The notes: generated from the sequence alone by a model not told the origin. Shown: positions 26,580-40,524, numbered from the stretch's first letter. The stretch: 64,000 nt of DNA from Ephydatia muelleri (GCA_013339895.1 JABACO010000012.1:312129-376128), one strand, 5' to 3'. Numbers and translations are program-made.

Positions 26580-29171
26580 TCAAGGACCAACAATCTCTAG
26601 CAGCAGTTTGCGGTAGTCACCTGATGTGTCTTCTTCAATCATCTTAGAGAGGGGCTTGTGGTGCTGTAACAAGAACTTATCTTTGATTTCAGCCAAGTCA
26701 ACCTACCATATGAAAGAACATTCAAATATTTGCCTTACAATGTTGTGCTACATACAAACACTCGCAACTGCACTTATCTAGGGATAGCCACACTCACCTC
26801 AGATCGGGATACCACCACCCTTATAAGGCAATCGTCATCGGTCCCCAGACCCTTCATGCTGCGATACAGCCTGTCAGCAAAGTAGCTAGCACGACTGTGG
26901 ACACACTGAACTGAAGACGAGAGAGGACATGACACTGATGCATACACACCACACACTGCAGCCTTTGGGTTACCTATGCAAAGATAGCCTCTCTTCAAGT
27001 CACCTGACACTTCAGAGTCCACTGACTTCCCAATATCCTTGTGAGCAACCTGTTCATCAGAAAATGTTACCTGATTCATACCACACCCTAGCCACACCCA
27101 CCTTTTCATACTCTTCAAAGGTGGCTCTCAGCTGTACATAGCTTCTGGTCCCCAGGATAGTGTTGAAGGTTGACTCATCTGTACTCCATTTCTTCTCTCC
27201 AGCCTCATAGAGGTCATGAGCCTCTTTACGAGCCTTCGAGAGATCCTCTGTTTCCCCCTCCTCACGTGAGCCCTGCACCAGACCACACCCATCACCCCTG
27301 GCCACACCCCTAATCCCACTCTCACCTTACACATGGTTACCAGGAGGCTCTTGAAGTGTCCACTTGTGTCCCCCACCACATCTTTCTCAAGGTCTCTGCT
27401 GAACGCTTTGGTTGTTCCAAAATGGTTAGGAGATCCAACACGGAAACTATGTACTTACTAGTTCTGTACGCTGCTACAATATCTCGTATTTCCTACGCAT
27501 AATTGGAATACAACACCCCATCACCCACATATACACATCACAACCACACACACACACACATACTTGGTTGGTTCTTGTGCACAGAATATCGATCAGAGTC
27601 CTCTCATCAGTCCCCAGGCCTTTCATTGCTTCTCGGAGACACTTGGCGTCATACACAGCTCTCTCGTCCAGCAGAGCCAGCACCAGATGCTGGAAGTCAT
27701 GGCCTTTCAGGATACCACCAATCTTGGACTTTACATCCTCTTCCAAGTCCTGCAACATGGTCACATCAAGATGTGATAAAATCTCATGAGTGTCTGTGTT
27801 GTGTGCAGCAGATGTGTCGAGTGATTGCAAGTGCGTGTCAAGTGATTGCAAGTGCGTGTGGAGTGCTTGCATGTGTGTGTGGAGTGCTTGCATGTGTGTG
27901 TGTGTGTGTGTGTGGAGTGCTTGCATGTGTGTGTGTGTGTGTGTGTGTGGAGTGCTTGCATGTGTGTGTGGAGTGTTTGCATGTGTGGAGTGCTTGCTGT
28001 GTGTGTCGAGTGCTTGCATGTGTGTGTCGAGTGCTTGCATGTGTGTGTCGAGTGCTTGCATGTGTGTGTCGAGTGCTTGCATGTGTGTGTCGAGTACTTG
28101 CATGTGTGTGCTTTTGTATGCGAGTTGTATGCACAGCAGGTTGCTCTCTACCTGCTTCTCTCTGGTCAGATACCAGAATCTCTTACTACAAGAATCACTA
28201 CACCATGTACTACTACAAGATATGCAGTACACTTCCTAGCGAAACCACAAGTCCTAGGATGAGTGCCACTATCTTGTTTCAAGGTTCCCCTACTACACTA
28301 GTTCGTTCAAATTATTGCAATTACAATTACCTGTGGCAATTTCCAACCAAAACTCTGCCCACAAATGTTTCTTAATGCATTAACAAGAAGTAATTTTGAT
28401 GTTCTCCAAGGATTTAGCAGCCCTACCCGTGTTGGATCTAACAGCACAGCAGGGAACTAATTAATATTCATTACAATGAATATTAACATTAAATAAGAAA
28501 ATACATAAGATACATACAATTAGATAATACTTCTGTTATGATAAGTAATATCACACTTGCTATATCAATTACAATGCATTTATTACATCACAACAGGCAT
28601 TCTATATTATTTGCTAGCTCAAAATTTGGTACCCCCCCCCCCCCCCCACCCCACCCCTCTCTCTGGCCTTGAATTGCAATGCATCAGGCACATTCAATTA
28701 TGGCCAAAGGGCGGGGCCGAGTTAATGACCCTTCCCACGCTCACGTCATGTGAGCAATTATTATTAGAATAGCCCAACGTAATTTGGGAATTGTGGCATG
28801 ATTAGAACTAATCTTCTTTCATTCGAGACGTATTTTTGGGGACCACTCGCTTTGTGCCAGGTGCTTCTCCCCAGACGTAAAGTGTAGTCACGTGACAATA
28901 GCAGCACGTGCATCGCAGTCGTGGGGACAGTGTAAGTGGATGCTCTCACCTTCCCGTGCAGCTCTCTGTATTTTCGCTTGATGTCTTGTCTTTGGACGTT
29001 ACTGCGGTGCGCCAGAATCTTTATGAGCGCGGAGTGATCTTCGCAGTGGAGTTGAAAAGAAACATCTTTTTATATATTCTGTTGCACCGCCGACCATCAA
29101 TTACCGGATCCTTCGAGGTCTTTCTTAAGCGACACAGCATCGGACTGCGCATCGAAGTCATGCGCCGGCAT
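26580..29171 (-). CDS. Annexin A (complete)
   Basis: Nine exons, 312 aa: 29105-29171, 28950-29038, 27564-27749, 27459-27492, 27326-27405, 27102-27272, 26974-27049, 26798-26910 and 26580-26702; every phase agrees. It starts MPAHDFDAQSDAVSLKK, so the N-terminus is minimal. Four annexin repeats follow. Type II Ca2+ sites (GxGT) are present in repeat 2 (KGLGTDERTL) and repeat 4 (KGLGTDDDCL); repeat 1 has EGSDH and repeat 3 KWSTDES. Annexins bind acidic phospholipids with Ca2+ and act at membranes in trafficking or repair; length and repeat number are standard. It ends YRKLLLEIVGP, TGA. Intron 5 is only 53 nt. It is transcribed away from pseudogene B, about 0.9 kb from its first remnant. The 3' flank resembles that of pseudogene G. 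Confidence 0.94.
27840..28120. repeat. GAGTGCTTGCATGTGTGTGT minisatellite
   Basis: About a dozen units of 19-30 bp with variable GT length, in intron 2 of annexin A. Open frames across it on both strands are repeat artefacts. Confidence 0.93.
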
Positions 29172-29539
29172 AATCGTCCCTCGTCCCTACAGATGGCATT
29201 TAACTCGGATACACGCGGCACTAATTGACTGACCTGTCCTGACATCTCCAAATGCGTAAAATGATGCGACTGAGGAATTTATAGCAGCTCACCGGGTCAT
29301 CACTTGAATGCGTACTTTGCATTGAGGCACGTGGACCTGTTGACCTGCATTGTAACACAGTCTCCTTCGTGAATGGTAGCCTGCAAGCAAAGCATTAACC
29401 CTTGGAGCCCATCATGCTAGTGTCGCGACGGAGCATGTGCTGACCTCGGGCTCGCATGATACTGGTCTGGTTCCCAGACATTTGATCTGGGAACGAGACC
29501 AGCACGTACAACTCCTTCGTTGCAGAGTGCGGCTGCAAT

Positions 29540-29596
29540 AGATCACCCGAGCAGCAATAAATCACCCGAGCAGCAATAAATCACCCGAGCAGCCTG
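29540..29596. repeat. 20-bp repeat (3 copies)
   Basis: GATCACCCGAGCAGCAATAA repeated three times with small changes. Confidence 0.85.
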
Positions 29597-30902
29597 GCAT
29601 TAACGTGAAACCAGCCTGAGTGGCGTAGTGTGATAGGTGAGCGCCCGGGGACATAATTTCCCCCCCCCCCCCCCCCCCCCCCCCCCATCCCTCCCACACG
29701 CTATGGCAGTATAATTTTGCACTATAAATGGTGGCTTTGGAATTTGGCTTCACCCACTTAACCCTGTGTGCACTGATACAAATGAAGCAGCACAAAGCAG
29801 CCTTCTAGTCTTCTTAAGTCAACCTCACCTTGCCTTTCGTGATATCTTTCTTTGGACTTGAATTGTCCGCGAAACTCTTTGTTCACGCAAACGTTCACTC
29901 AACTGATAATAATTACTAGCTAGTATTTTGACACTGGAGCCGGCATATAGCTATATGTAATATCAGTGACTCATACAGATATCTGATTGGTTGACAATCC
30001 CAAACAACCTATTGGTTAGGATCACTCTTTCAGACCAGCTGTCATGTACATGCATGATTCAGTGATTGATAGTGATGCTATATTATTGGTTTCCGAAGCA
30101 ACGCACAATTGCAGGAGCTCAAGGACAAGTACAAATCTGTGTATGGTAAAGTAAATATGTAACGACCAACTATAGAGTAAGATACAGTCACGGGGATATC
30201 CAGTCATACAATACACTGCATGCAGTACATTTTGATTAGAACGCGGTTCTTTGTATAATGTGACTTACAGTTTCACACGTCAGGTGTAGTGTTTGGATTA
30301 CATATGAGTTCCTGGCAGAGAGGAGCAGTTTTTAACACTAAATGCACCGCACCGTACCCACACAGCTACATATGCATGCATGCACATGGAGTTGAAATAT
30401 AGCACTATTGAACGTTTTGTGATCAGTACAATATAGCCACCAAATGTAGCGATACCGTCAAAATCTCTCTATATGTTATGCCTTCACGTGTGATGGTGAG
30501 ATGCAGGAATAGATATACCGGGCAAGCCGGTAAAAGGATATATGCATTGGGTTGTTTGCACGACTGAGGCTGTCAACGGAAAAGATTGGTCTCCAACACA
30601 ACACAATATAGTCACATTTGTAGCGATCACTTATAGTTATTGGTAAGTCAGATAATGAGTTCTGCAAGTCAGGAGCATGGGGATAGGCTTTGTCCTTGTA
30701 TGGCCAATTCGTTGGTCAAAACCAGCAGAGTACGGAGCTAAATTGTTCCCGAGTGAACTTCTCAAGAAACAAACCGGCTTGGTCTTCAGTGCTACATATG
30801 ATGTTTGACAACTTGAGCCTTGATAAACCAGTCTTGCATGCATTACCATCTATTTGAATTTTGTGCTGGCACGCATGCCTACTTTCAAGGTTGAAGCCTG
30901 CA

Positions 30903-31257
30903 TGCATTAGGCTGGGAATTGCATGCATTAGGCTGGGAATTGCATGCATTAGGCTGGGAATTGCATGCATTAGGCTGGGAATTGCATGCATTAGGCTGGG
31001 AATTGCATGCATTAGGCTGGGAATTGCATGCATTAGGCTGGGAATTGCATGCATTAGGCTGGGAATTGCATGCATTAGGCTGGGAATTGCATGCATTAGG
31101 CTGGGAATTGCATGCATTAGGCTGGGAATTGCATGCATTAGGCTGGGAATTGCATGCATTAGGCTGGGAATTGCATGCATTAGGCTGGGAATTGCATTAG
31201 GCTGGGAATTGCATGCATTAGGCTGGGAATTGCATGCATTAGGCTGGGAATTGCATG
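30903..31257. repeat. 21-bp minisatellite (about 17 copies)
   Basis: Unit GCATGCATTAGGCTGGGAAT plus T; one unit is shortened near 31190. It lies in intron 3 of pseudogene B and contains the palindrome GCATGC in every unit. Confidence 0.97.
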
Positions 31258-32167
31258 AGAAAAAAAATGCCATGGATCGATGATGCATCCCGCTGGACTC
31301 CAATGGAGTTCTCTCACGTTGATTTGTACGTATCTTATAGACATACCAGCATGGAGAGTTCATCAGAGAAAACGGAAGTCTTTTTAAACAGGGCTACACA
31401 ATTATCATAGCATAAGATAAACCTCACATTGCCTGAACAAGAAACATGCTCCATTATTCCCAGGTATATATTGTAACTGTATGGCAGCGTAAGCTCTTTT
31501 ATTTTTGTGTACAGCTGGGCACACAAACTTAACTTGCATGAGGTTTGCTCCATGTGGCAGGCATGCCAAGGGGTTGGAGCTGCATAAAGGCTAGGAATTG
31601 CAGGAGAAAAAAGGCACTTCCAAACCATGCTTGTGGCACCAGGCATTCCATAAAGGTTGTAGTGTTGTGCAGCATCAATATTATTTGATACATTTTTCGT
31701 ACGTTGACCCATCTCCTGTCTTTGACATCACTTTGAGCCGTCTTCATCGGGTCAAAGGAGCCCGCCTGATTAAATTAACCCCTTGCCCCTCAACATATCA
31801 TACTATACCATCTTAACAACGGTGCAAGGCCCTTTATATCCATCCATTGGTATCCTTACTTCCTCCAAGTGCCTTTTTCACTTATGCAAGTCTGTGTGTA
31901 CTACTGTACCTAACTGCATTACATGCAGTCATACAAGTGTTTTGTACTACACTAAGTTTGTGTGCCAAGCTCTACGTATACCTCTGCCATATACGAGGTC
32001 CTGTCCACTGGATCGAATCCAGGCATCGTGTCCTGTTTAGTCGCTTTGACGGTTACTTCATCCCATGATGGTATACTTTTCATTCCAAGGTCATGTCACT
32101 AGACTGTTCGAACCCAACCTCATAAGAACCTCTTTTTTTGAATTGGCATTTGTAATAAAAGTAAATT

Positions 32168-32352
32168 AGGATCATTCCCGCGAAATGGGACGCGAAATGC
32201 ACGGCTAATTTAAATTCAGTGCCATGTCAGTATTCTATTTCTCAGTGTGTAAGAATTAATGTGTAGAGGACATTTTAGACTTCTAGAATATAAAAAGAAT
32301 TGAAATCTTGAAAAACAATCGCCGGGTCCCTTATCACGGAAACGATCCCAAT
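32168..32352. mobile_element. MITE of the GGATCGTTTCCGCG family
   Basis: Left end GGATCATTCCCGCGAAATGG and right end CCCTTATCACGGAAACGATC form imperfect inverted repeats. Homologous copies lie at 41779-41987 and 51785-52018, with a partial one at 61945. Confidence 0.65.
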
Positions 32353-32514
32353 AAATCTTAAAGCTGCAAAGCTTCCTAATCAATTCACAAAATATATTCT
32401 ATTTATCGTACGCCAATTCTAATATTGGAATAGAATCCTGATTAAAGTTACTATATTGTTTCCCAAGCTTTTAAATAGGAAGCCTATAAGCCTTTTAGCT
32501 TCTGTCTGGTCACA

Positions 32515-33000
32515 TTGAATATCTCCTTTCCTCCCTCACCTCCCCATATCTCCTTCCCTTTCTTAACCTTCCATCTCTCTCACCTCCCCATATCTCCTTC
32601 CCTCTCTTAACCTTCCATCTCTCTCACCTCCTCATATCTCCCTCATCTCCACTTCATTAAAATAATTTGTGAATTCACACTCTATGGCATCGCAGAGACT
32701 TTACTATTTAACCCTTTCCCTCCTAACCCCTACCAAACACTTAATAAAATCTCTGCCTCAACTAAAGTTATGATCACTGATTCCAGAACCTTTCTGATGC
32801 ATCTTCCGCATATCTCACTCACCTCCCCATATCTCACTCACTTCCCCATACCTCCCTTTCCCCTATCTCTCTCACCTATCTCCCTCACCTCCACATATCT
32901 CCCTTACCTCCACATATCTCCCTTACCTCCCCATATCTCCCTCACCTCCACATATCTCCCTCACCTCCACACCTCTCTCCCCTCTCATGTGAAACTCTTC
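32515..33000. repeat. Pyrimidine-rich CCTCCCCATATCTC repeats
   Basis: Imperfect tandem CTCACCTCCCCATATCTCC-like units in the annexin B intron. The same motif family occurs at 43490-43690, 44105-44270 and, on the complementary strand, 50580-51030. Confidence 0.8.
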
Positions 33001-35351
33001 TTAATTTGTTATTTACACTTAACTACATGAGTACATTCTCATTACCATGGTTACTGGAGACATTGTAATTCTTGTGTATAACTTTTGTTGGGGGAGAGGA
33101 AGAGGGAGAGAGTATGAAGCAACCTAGGAATGAGGGGTGGAGTCACATGAAGGAGGAGGGGCAGGAGGTGGAGCTAACATTAGAGTATGAACACAAGAGA
33201 AAGAGCATACCAATAGAGAAGGTGAGGACACAGGTGCAGCTGTGGACTTGTGAACTATGTGCACAGGAGGATTCATTAGCACTTAACCCTTTCCATCCTA
33301 ACACATCTATTTTTAACCCCATGCCTCAGCTGCATGCAATGCCACATTTCACTATTTTGGTGTTGTATTCAGTTCAGGATATTATCTCTCATTCTTCGTT
33401 TCACAGGGTCTGGATGAAGATCTGAGGTCACATTTGATTGGAGCACTGCAGAACCTTGTTCTGGCTTTACTGGACACCAAAGCTATGTATGATGCAAGCT
33501 GTCTCCGAAAGGCCATGAAAGGTCTGGGGACTGATGAAGATGTGTTGATTGAAATTTTGTGCACACGAACCAACCAGGTGTGCTCTTTTAGGAATTCAAT
33601 AATTGAAATATATCAATTGCCATCTTTGTTACAGGAGATCCTGGAAATATCAGAAGCCTTCAAATTCAGTATGTTTGGATAATTTATTGTGTCCATGTTG
33701 TATGAAAGCAAGATTTTCTGGACAGCATTTGGTCGTGACCTTGAGAAAGATGTAGCTAGTGAGACTAGCGGCCATTTTAAGAAGCTCCTGGTCATCTTGT
33801 GCAAGGTAAGGATGCCCCTCTTCCCCAGGCCACCAATGACATGAGGGGGCAGGGCTCCAGGGAGGAGGGAAGTGGTGTGGACCAGGAGAGAGCTGTGAGG
33901 GAGGCCAAGGAGCTGTACAATGCAGGGGAGGGGAGACTGGGCACTGATGAGGCCAAGTTCACAGAGATCATTGGCACAAGAAGCTTTGCACAGCTAAGAG
34001 CCACTTTTGAAGAGTATAACAAGGTGTGCAATAGATTGGTGGGTGTGGTCCCTGGGGAGGTGGGTGTGGCCCATGGGGAGGTAGGTGTGTTCAGTACAGT
34101 ACATTATCTGTGATGTGTTGTAGAGTATTTTGCTAAACGGTAGTTTATGATTTTAAAAGCCAATGAAGCCTCATGCATTGATTCGGTCCCCATGCAGGTC
34201 TTATTTGGCATTAGAGCAATAACTACAGTATATAGACAGCAGATGTTGTGTACGATGTGTTGTTTGGTATCTTGCTTGTATGTTTAGTATGATTCTTTTC
34301 ACTTTCAGATAGCTCATCAAGACATTATTAGTTCAATTGAACGAGAGATGTCAGGAGATCTCAAGGAAGCATTCAAAACGATAGATGAGGAGATGGGCGT
34401 GGTGCGTTATGTCTATATAAGGTGCTCCATGTTTAGCTCAGTGCGTGGACAGCAGCCACACCTACTTTGCTGAGAGGCTTCATCAGAATTTGAAGCAAGG
34501 TTTGATAACTCAAATGGTGGTGATAAGAATTATTGTCCGGTCACATTTTGAGGTGAGCGATGTTAGGATGATTTAGGATATTCCAGGTCATGTTAGGATA
34601 TTCTAGGTCATGTTAGAATATTCTAAGGTATTGTAGGGGAGTTTAGGTGATATAAGCTTCTTGATTCTTCTCTATGGACACACTTGGATGCTGAATGGAT
34701 GTGTGGTTCACGCCAAGATTCAGATGGGTCTGAGTTTAATAACCTTGATGTATATAAAACTATTCAAATCATTATGCATATGCTGTGCATGTGTGTGTAT
34801 GTGTGACTCTGTGTGTTTGTAACAACTGACCATCCTTTTGTTGAAGTCAATATTTTATGGCATGACCTTTAGTGAAAGGATGGTGATGTTCTGAAGAGCT
34901 ATGATCTCCAGTAGACAATGTGTTATCTCATTGTGGAGGAGGGATTGGTTATTGCATTTTTTATTACTGTTGTTGGAAATAATAATTGCATGGGGCAATC
35001 ATTGTGGTTAGTTTTGATGTAGGAACATAATTATTATACGTTATGAAGAATGCAACAATTGCTCGTATACTGCATGAGGTGCTATTCCACGAGTAACCCA
35101 TGTCAGCAACCCAAGCTGTTATGTGACACACACACACACACATGAATATAAACATGCTTGAGCTTTTGCATGTGCCCATCATGATCATAGACAAAATTTA
35201 ATATCACTGTTTTTGTTTACCACAAAATGACTTGTCTTAAATTAAACAGAAGTTTTTAGAACTCAACCATGAGCCTCTGATCAAAGTGATGGAAGGAGTG
35301 ACGTCTAGTGAATACAGATAGCTGTTCATGGCAATGGTTGGACCAAACTGA

Positions 35352-36720
35352 TTTGGACGAGTAGCCAACTGAGATGTCATTGCATAGATTCAAAATTGTT
35401 TTGCATTTGATATATTTATTGAATATGGTGTGCATGATGTAATGTAACATGTTAGCTGCATTGCTTGTGCTCCACCAGTATAATGCTATGTGAAACCATA
35501 TATAGTGAAATTCTGCAACAGTTTGATGTACAGGCCCGTACAATGTCTAGACTACAATGCTTCGATGGTAAAATCATTCAACATTGAGCCCCTCACACTG
35601 CCTAGGGTTTTAAGGGATAGATAGATACCAGGAGGGTAACTTCAGTAAGCAACAGTGAAGCAATTCACAATTGAACCAAGCACTTAATAAAAGGTGTGTA
35701 CAGGAAAATCAAGGTAAACATATTAAGGTACTTTCTGAAAGAATTGGGCAAGTTATTTGTAAAACACTCTTCCATCGGATATGCACATTCTGCAATAAGT
35801 AAGTTGTTATCTGCAGTTATTGTGTGTCACGTTAGAGAGAACTGAAAAGCAGTTGCAGACTATGGTAATAAAAGATCAAAATAAATTATATATATATGAA
35901 CATATTTGGTTACTGTTACGTGCCTGGTTGTCCTCATACATTCTTTAAGTCAGAAATAATAAATTATCTCTGATTTCATGCTGAGACATGTATGTATCTT
36001 CGATCAAGACTCTTATGCCCTGGTTTGAGCATCAAGTCTGTGTCTGACGGGATCTAGTGTAAAGAGAGGAGTGGAATGGGCTTTGATGATGGGGCTCCCT
36101 ACAATCATCCATTACATGTTCAACATGAACATTTGTGTACATATTTTTTGTTGTACATTATTTTATGAATACAATGCTAAAAATAATGGAATAAAACAAA
36201 CTCATGTCAGATAATTCCCTGTTAATTAAAGTCATCATCTCTGCTAAGTCCAAATCCAATACGCATGTCTTTGGTCCATGTTGTACAGTGCTTCTTGTGT
36301 ATAACTTGTGTATAACAGGGATGGATGCTCTCATGGTGTGCAGTGCTTCTTGTGTATAACAGGGATGGATGCTCTCATGGTGTACAGTGCTTCTTGTGTA
36401 TAACAGGGATGGATGGCAATGCTCTCCACCATTTGCATCTCTGTGTTGCACCTTTTCAGTGTACTGGCAGAACTTTGCTGCCTTTGTATCAGTACTGAAC
36501 GGGTGCCCCATGAAGCATGTGGCCATGCGTTACCTGTAGCAGTGAACACAATGGAGCATAATATATTCCAACGCTTGTCTTGATGAGTGTGTGAAGCTGA
36601 CAAAAACATAATATCAACAGTCTATTTGTGTCGGGAGGAACAGTGAAGCATATCCAGACACCCCAAGCATTGGAGCTGATCCAACACTGTTGGATGAACA
36701 TGTGTGTCACACAGGAGCAC
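35352..36720. other. 3' flank of annexin B and following sequence
   Basis: To about 35900 this matches the 3' flanks of annexins D and E, ending in AGATCAAAATAAATTATATA. At 36287-36420 a 46- to 60-bp unit (CAGTGCTTCTTGTGTATAAC) is repeated three times. No gene recognised. Confidence 0.6.
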
Positions 36721-36727
36721 TTGAGGA

Positions 36728-37710
36728 TGCCTATGTGCTGTGGCAGGGAGGGGGAGGAGGGATGCCTATGTGGTGTGGTAGGGAGGGTGAGGAGGGATGC
36801 CTATGTGCTGAGGCAGGGAGGGGGAGGAGGGATGCCTATGTGCTGTGGTAGGGAGGGTGAGGAGGGATGCCTATGTGCTGAGGCAGGGAGGGGGAGGAGG
36901 GATGCCTATGTGCTGTGGTAGGGAGGGTGAGGAGGGATGCCTATGTGCTGTGGCAGGGAGGGGGAGGAGGGATGCCTATGTGCTGTGGTAGGGAGGGTGA
37001 GGAGGGATGCCTATGTGCTGTGGCAGGGAGGGGGAGGAGGGATGCCTATGTGGTGTGGTAGGGAGGGGGAGGAGGGATGCCTATGTGGTGTGGTAGGGAG
37101 GGTGAGGAGGGATGCCTATGTGGTGTGGTAGGGAGGGTGAGGAGGAATGCCTATGTGCTGAGGCAGGGAGGGGGAGGAGGGATGCCTATGTGCTGTGGCA
37201 GGGAGGGGGAGGAGGGATGCCTATGTGGTGTGGTAGGGAGGGTGAGGAGGGATGCCTATGTGGTGTGGTAGGGAGGGTGAGGAGGAATGCCTATGTGCTG
37301 AGGCAGGGAGGGGGAGGAGGGATGCCTATGTGCTGTGGCAGGGAGGGGGAGGAGGGATGCCTATGTGCTGTGGCAGGGAGGGGGAGGAGGGATGCCTATG
37401 TGCTGTGGCAGGGAGGGGGAGGAGGGATGCCTATGTGCTGTGGCAGGGAGGGGGAGGAGGGATGCCTGTGTGCTGTGGCAGGGAGGGGGAGGAGGGATGC
37501 CTATGTGCTGTGGCAGGGAGGGGGAGGAGGGATGCCTATGTGCTGTGGCAGGGAGGGGGAGGAGGGATGCCTATGTGCTGTGGCAGGGAGGGGGAGGAGG
37601 GATGCCTATGTGCTGTGGCAGGGAGGGGGAGGAGGGATGCCTATGTGCTGTGGCAGGGAGGGGGAGGAGGGATGCCTATGTGCTGTGGCAGGGAGGGGGA
37701 GGAGGGATGG
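36728..37710. repeat. 35-bp minisatellite (about 28 copies)
   Basis: Unit GATGCCTATGTGCTGTGGCA plus GGGAGGGGGAGGAGG, with CTGTGGCA, GTGTGGTA and CTGAGGCA variants interspersed. The right half is homogeneous and the left half a mixture. It is G-rich on the plus strand. Confidence 0.97.
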
Positions 37711-39332
37711 TGCATGTGATCCCTAATAGACTGATCATAAACAGATTTAGATCAACATCTTTGCTAGTCAATGTCTAACAGAACCATGGCGATGCATGAT
37801 TGTAAGTTAACTGGAAAGACAACCTGTTACTAGCCCATCACGTGTGCATTGTTGCTCCAGTTATAGTGTGGGAAAGAAAGTGAACAGCTGCAGGCCGTTC
37901 AAATTCTGGCTTCAGAATGTCTAAATGCCAGTAAACGATATATTTCACTTTCACAACAGTTCAGTACACACTTTGGAGAACTAGCTCATCAAGCAATTCG
38001 AGCACATAAGTCTTATTCCTTCTAACATTGACCAATGATATATGAGGATAGCAGTTTAGATCACTTCAGGGATGACTTTCCTATTTATTTGCACATTTTT
38101 ATTTGCCGCTGTGGTTTTGCTCCAGAGGCCTAGTTCAGGGAGGGGCACACACACGCCAAAGTTGATTTTCAAGAACTTCTTTTCATAACAATTTTAATAT
38201 TTATGTTTAGAGCGTCAGATTAATGTGGGAGTGGCATTAAATTGTTTCCATCAATTGAGGCTTATGCATTCTGTGAAAGCATCATTTCTCATGCGTGCAT
38301 CCATCTGTATTAGTCTGATTAACTTGTGCCGGTTCTATCATACTGTAATTATCTTTGGGCATATAACTTATAAAATAAAATTTAGACAATGCCATCAGCT
38401 GGAGCTCACTGAGCTGATCTAGAATCCTATATTAAGTTCGGTACCTAATGAATATCGAGAGGTACGATATTGGATGTTTTGTGGATAGAGGGATCTAAAG
38501 GTTGTTTTGCTCCCCTCCCCACAACACATGCACACAAACAAAACTGCTGAACAAATCCTTCTTTGTTCTTGCACTGTCCTCCTAACCTGATCTGTGGCCT
38601 TATCCGCGTATTGAATAGATATCTAACAATGCCTATATATATAATATGACTAAATAAGGGAAATTGGGTTTCATGGAACAATTGAGATTTACCATGCTGT
38701 AAAACACTTCTTTAGTTGAATAGGATATCTAAATCCAAGCCCATGGATCCAATCATACATAGTACTGATTCTGATGAACAATCTTCACTTCCTTTTAGCA
38801 TGAAACATTTCACTCTCAGTTCAGTTCAATTTTCATGCAGTTGTGGGCGTTGCTTATCTTCTTGATGGAACACCTGTATACTCCCAACCAGCTAACCTTC
38901 AAGTTGAAGAATCTATGAATATTGTTATCAGCCTATCTCTGCAGATTTGCAGTGGAGTTTACACAAACATGCCAATGCATCATGCAGGCTCTTTCAGGCA
39001 TAGACATGTGCAGTGTATTAAATACCCTTCACACTGCAAACTGTCCAACATGTACACTTCGCATTTTGGTACTGCTGTGGGCTCAAATAGACTCCAGACT
39101 AAACTGCAATCATTGTGCTTATGCAAGACAGACTGCAGCCTCTACTCTGGTGATATTTCTGGTGTCCATTGTATTCCCTCATCACATTCATATGCTAACC
39201 ATAGAGGTTATTAATTGCATAACCAGTCTGCCCCTTAATGTGTAGCTTTCATAAGAACTCTAAAATAGATATCATTAGGAATTGAATAATACAATATTCA
39301 TTTCATGGTTGACTCTCTATTATTGAAGGCAA

Positions 39333-39509
39333 GTCTCATGCAAGTCTCATGCAAGTCTCATGCAAGTCTCATGCAAGTCTCATGCAAGTCTCATGCAGGT
39401 CTCATGCAAGTCTCATGCAGGTCTCATGCAAGTCTCATGCAAGTCTCATGCAAGTCTCATGCAGGTCTCATGCAAGTCTCATGCAAGTCTCATGCAGGTC
39501 TCATGCAGG
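39333..39509. repeat. 11-bp minisatellite (about 16 copies)
   Basis: Unit AAGTCTCATGC with AGGTCTCATGC variants. Confidence 0.97.
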
Positions 39510-39827
39510 GTATTGCTTGAGGTGTCTCAGTTCGACGAGGTTGGTGGCTTAAGGAAAGTATAAGAGATGTGTGCAGGCCCTTAGGCTGGTTTTAATCTTG
39601 GGGAGGGGGGGGGGGGGGGTGTCATATATATAGAACACCTTGAACAAAGTATCAGAGACATGCATGGATAGAAGCAGAATCATTATGAATTCTGATCAAG
39701 TGAATGTATCATGTAACAGTTAAAATAGTGCAGGTACAATGTAGATCACTTGTCTTAAGAACTTAATAAATGAATCAGTTTCATTCTTCTTGGGTACAAA
39801 GTTACATCTGATGTGTATGTTTTACCC

Positions 39828-39955
39828 CTAGTTGTAACACTGACTTACCCCTAGTTGTAACACTGACTTACCCCTAGTTTGAACACTGACTTACCACTAG
39901 TTGTAACACTGACTTACCACTAGTTGTAACACTGACTTACCACTTGGTAACACAA
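39828..39955. repeat. 23-bp minisatellite (about 5 copies)
   Basis: Unit CCCCTAGTTGTAACACTGAC plus TTA. Confidence 0.93.
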
Positions 39956-40524
39956 TGTGCTTCGTCCACCACAAATACAACCAAGTTCCTCGTAGGTCAT
40001 GTCTCTCCACATCATATTCACCCGTAGAAGCTCATGATTAGATACCATCCTTTGCATATCTGGTCCACCTCCATTTTATCCTGTCCTGTCTCTCTCCATC
40101 ATTACACACGGCTGCAAGTTCATTTGAGGTTAGTGTAGCAATCTGTAACGTTTTGCACTACCTGAGTGCCTTTGCTAGTACACATTAGCATACCTGATCC
40201 TTCATCAGAGCCTTCTAGGGAGATATGATGAGCCATCTCGAGTCTCTGAAGGTGCATTGCAAGCAGCATAACTACCTGTCAGTACGGATGTAAAAGCATC
40301 GCTTTCTTCTAGAAATGCCTTGATTGCCTTGTATCAGTTGGACACAGATCAGGTCTTTGGGATATGCAAGTAATGAGATGTGCAAGTAATGACACTACCT
40401 AAATCCATCATTCAAGTGATGACAATTGATATGTGGTAGTGAGTTGAGGTATGTGTGTGTGTGTGGGTGTGGTGTGGTGGTGAGGTGGATGTTGTATATA
40501 TAAATAATATTCCAATTATGTATA

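Larger units (their letters stand above)
30082..35351 (+). pseudogene. Annexin B pseudogene
   Basis: Paralogue of annexin D. Exons 1-2 are missing. Exon 3 is 5'-truncated at 30082-30150. Then come 33407-33577, 33635-33668, 33726-33805, 33853-34023, 34309-34384, 34437-34552 and 35226-35351. Lesions: the exon-8 donor changed GT to AT at 34385-34386; the last acceptor changed from CAG to AAA; a stop at 35238-35240 and a second (AGATAG) further on. The repeat-4 Ca2+ loop reads GLIT instead of GLGT. Internal exons 4-7 remain open. The long intron 3 matches the intron of D and E and carries a 21-bp minisatellite. Confidence 0.88.
37711..40050. other. Region without an intact gene
   Basis: 38830-38930 translates on the plus strand to GVAYLLDGTPVYSQPANLQV, resembling the end of the Ig-like domain at 4500-4590. 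Two tandem arrays follow at 39333-39509 and 39828-39955. Nothing else recognised. Confidence 0.5.

Noticed and set aside
30716..31363. Open frames of 140 and 215 codons across the 21-bp repeat
   Set aside because: They arise from the stop-free minisatellite within an annexin pseudogene intron.
36728..37710. Repeat array as a CRISPR
   Set aside because: Direct head-to-tail units without unique spacers, in eukaryotic DNA.
36628..37778. Long open frames (up to about 200 codons) across the 35-bp repeat
   Set aside because: A stop-free 35-bp unit is open in all frames. The translations are repeat artefacts with no domain.
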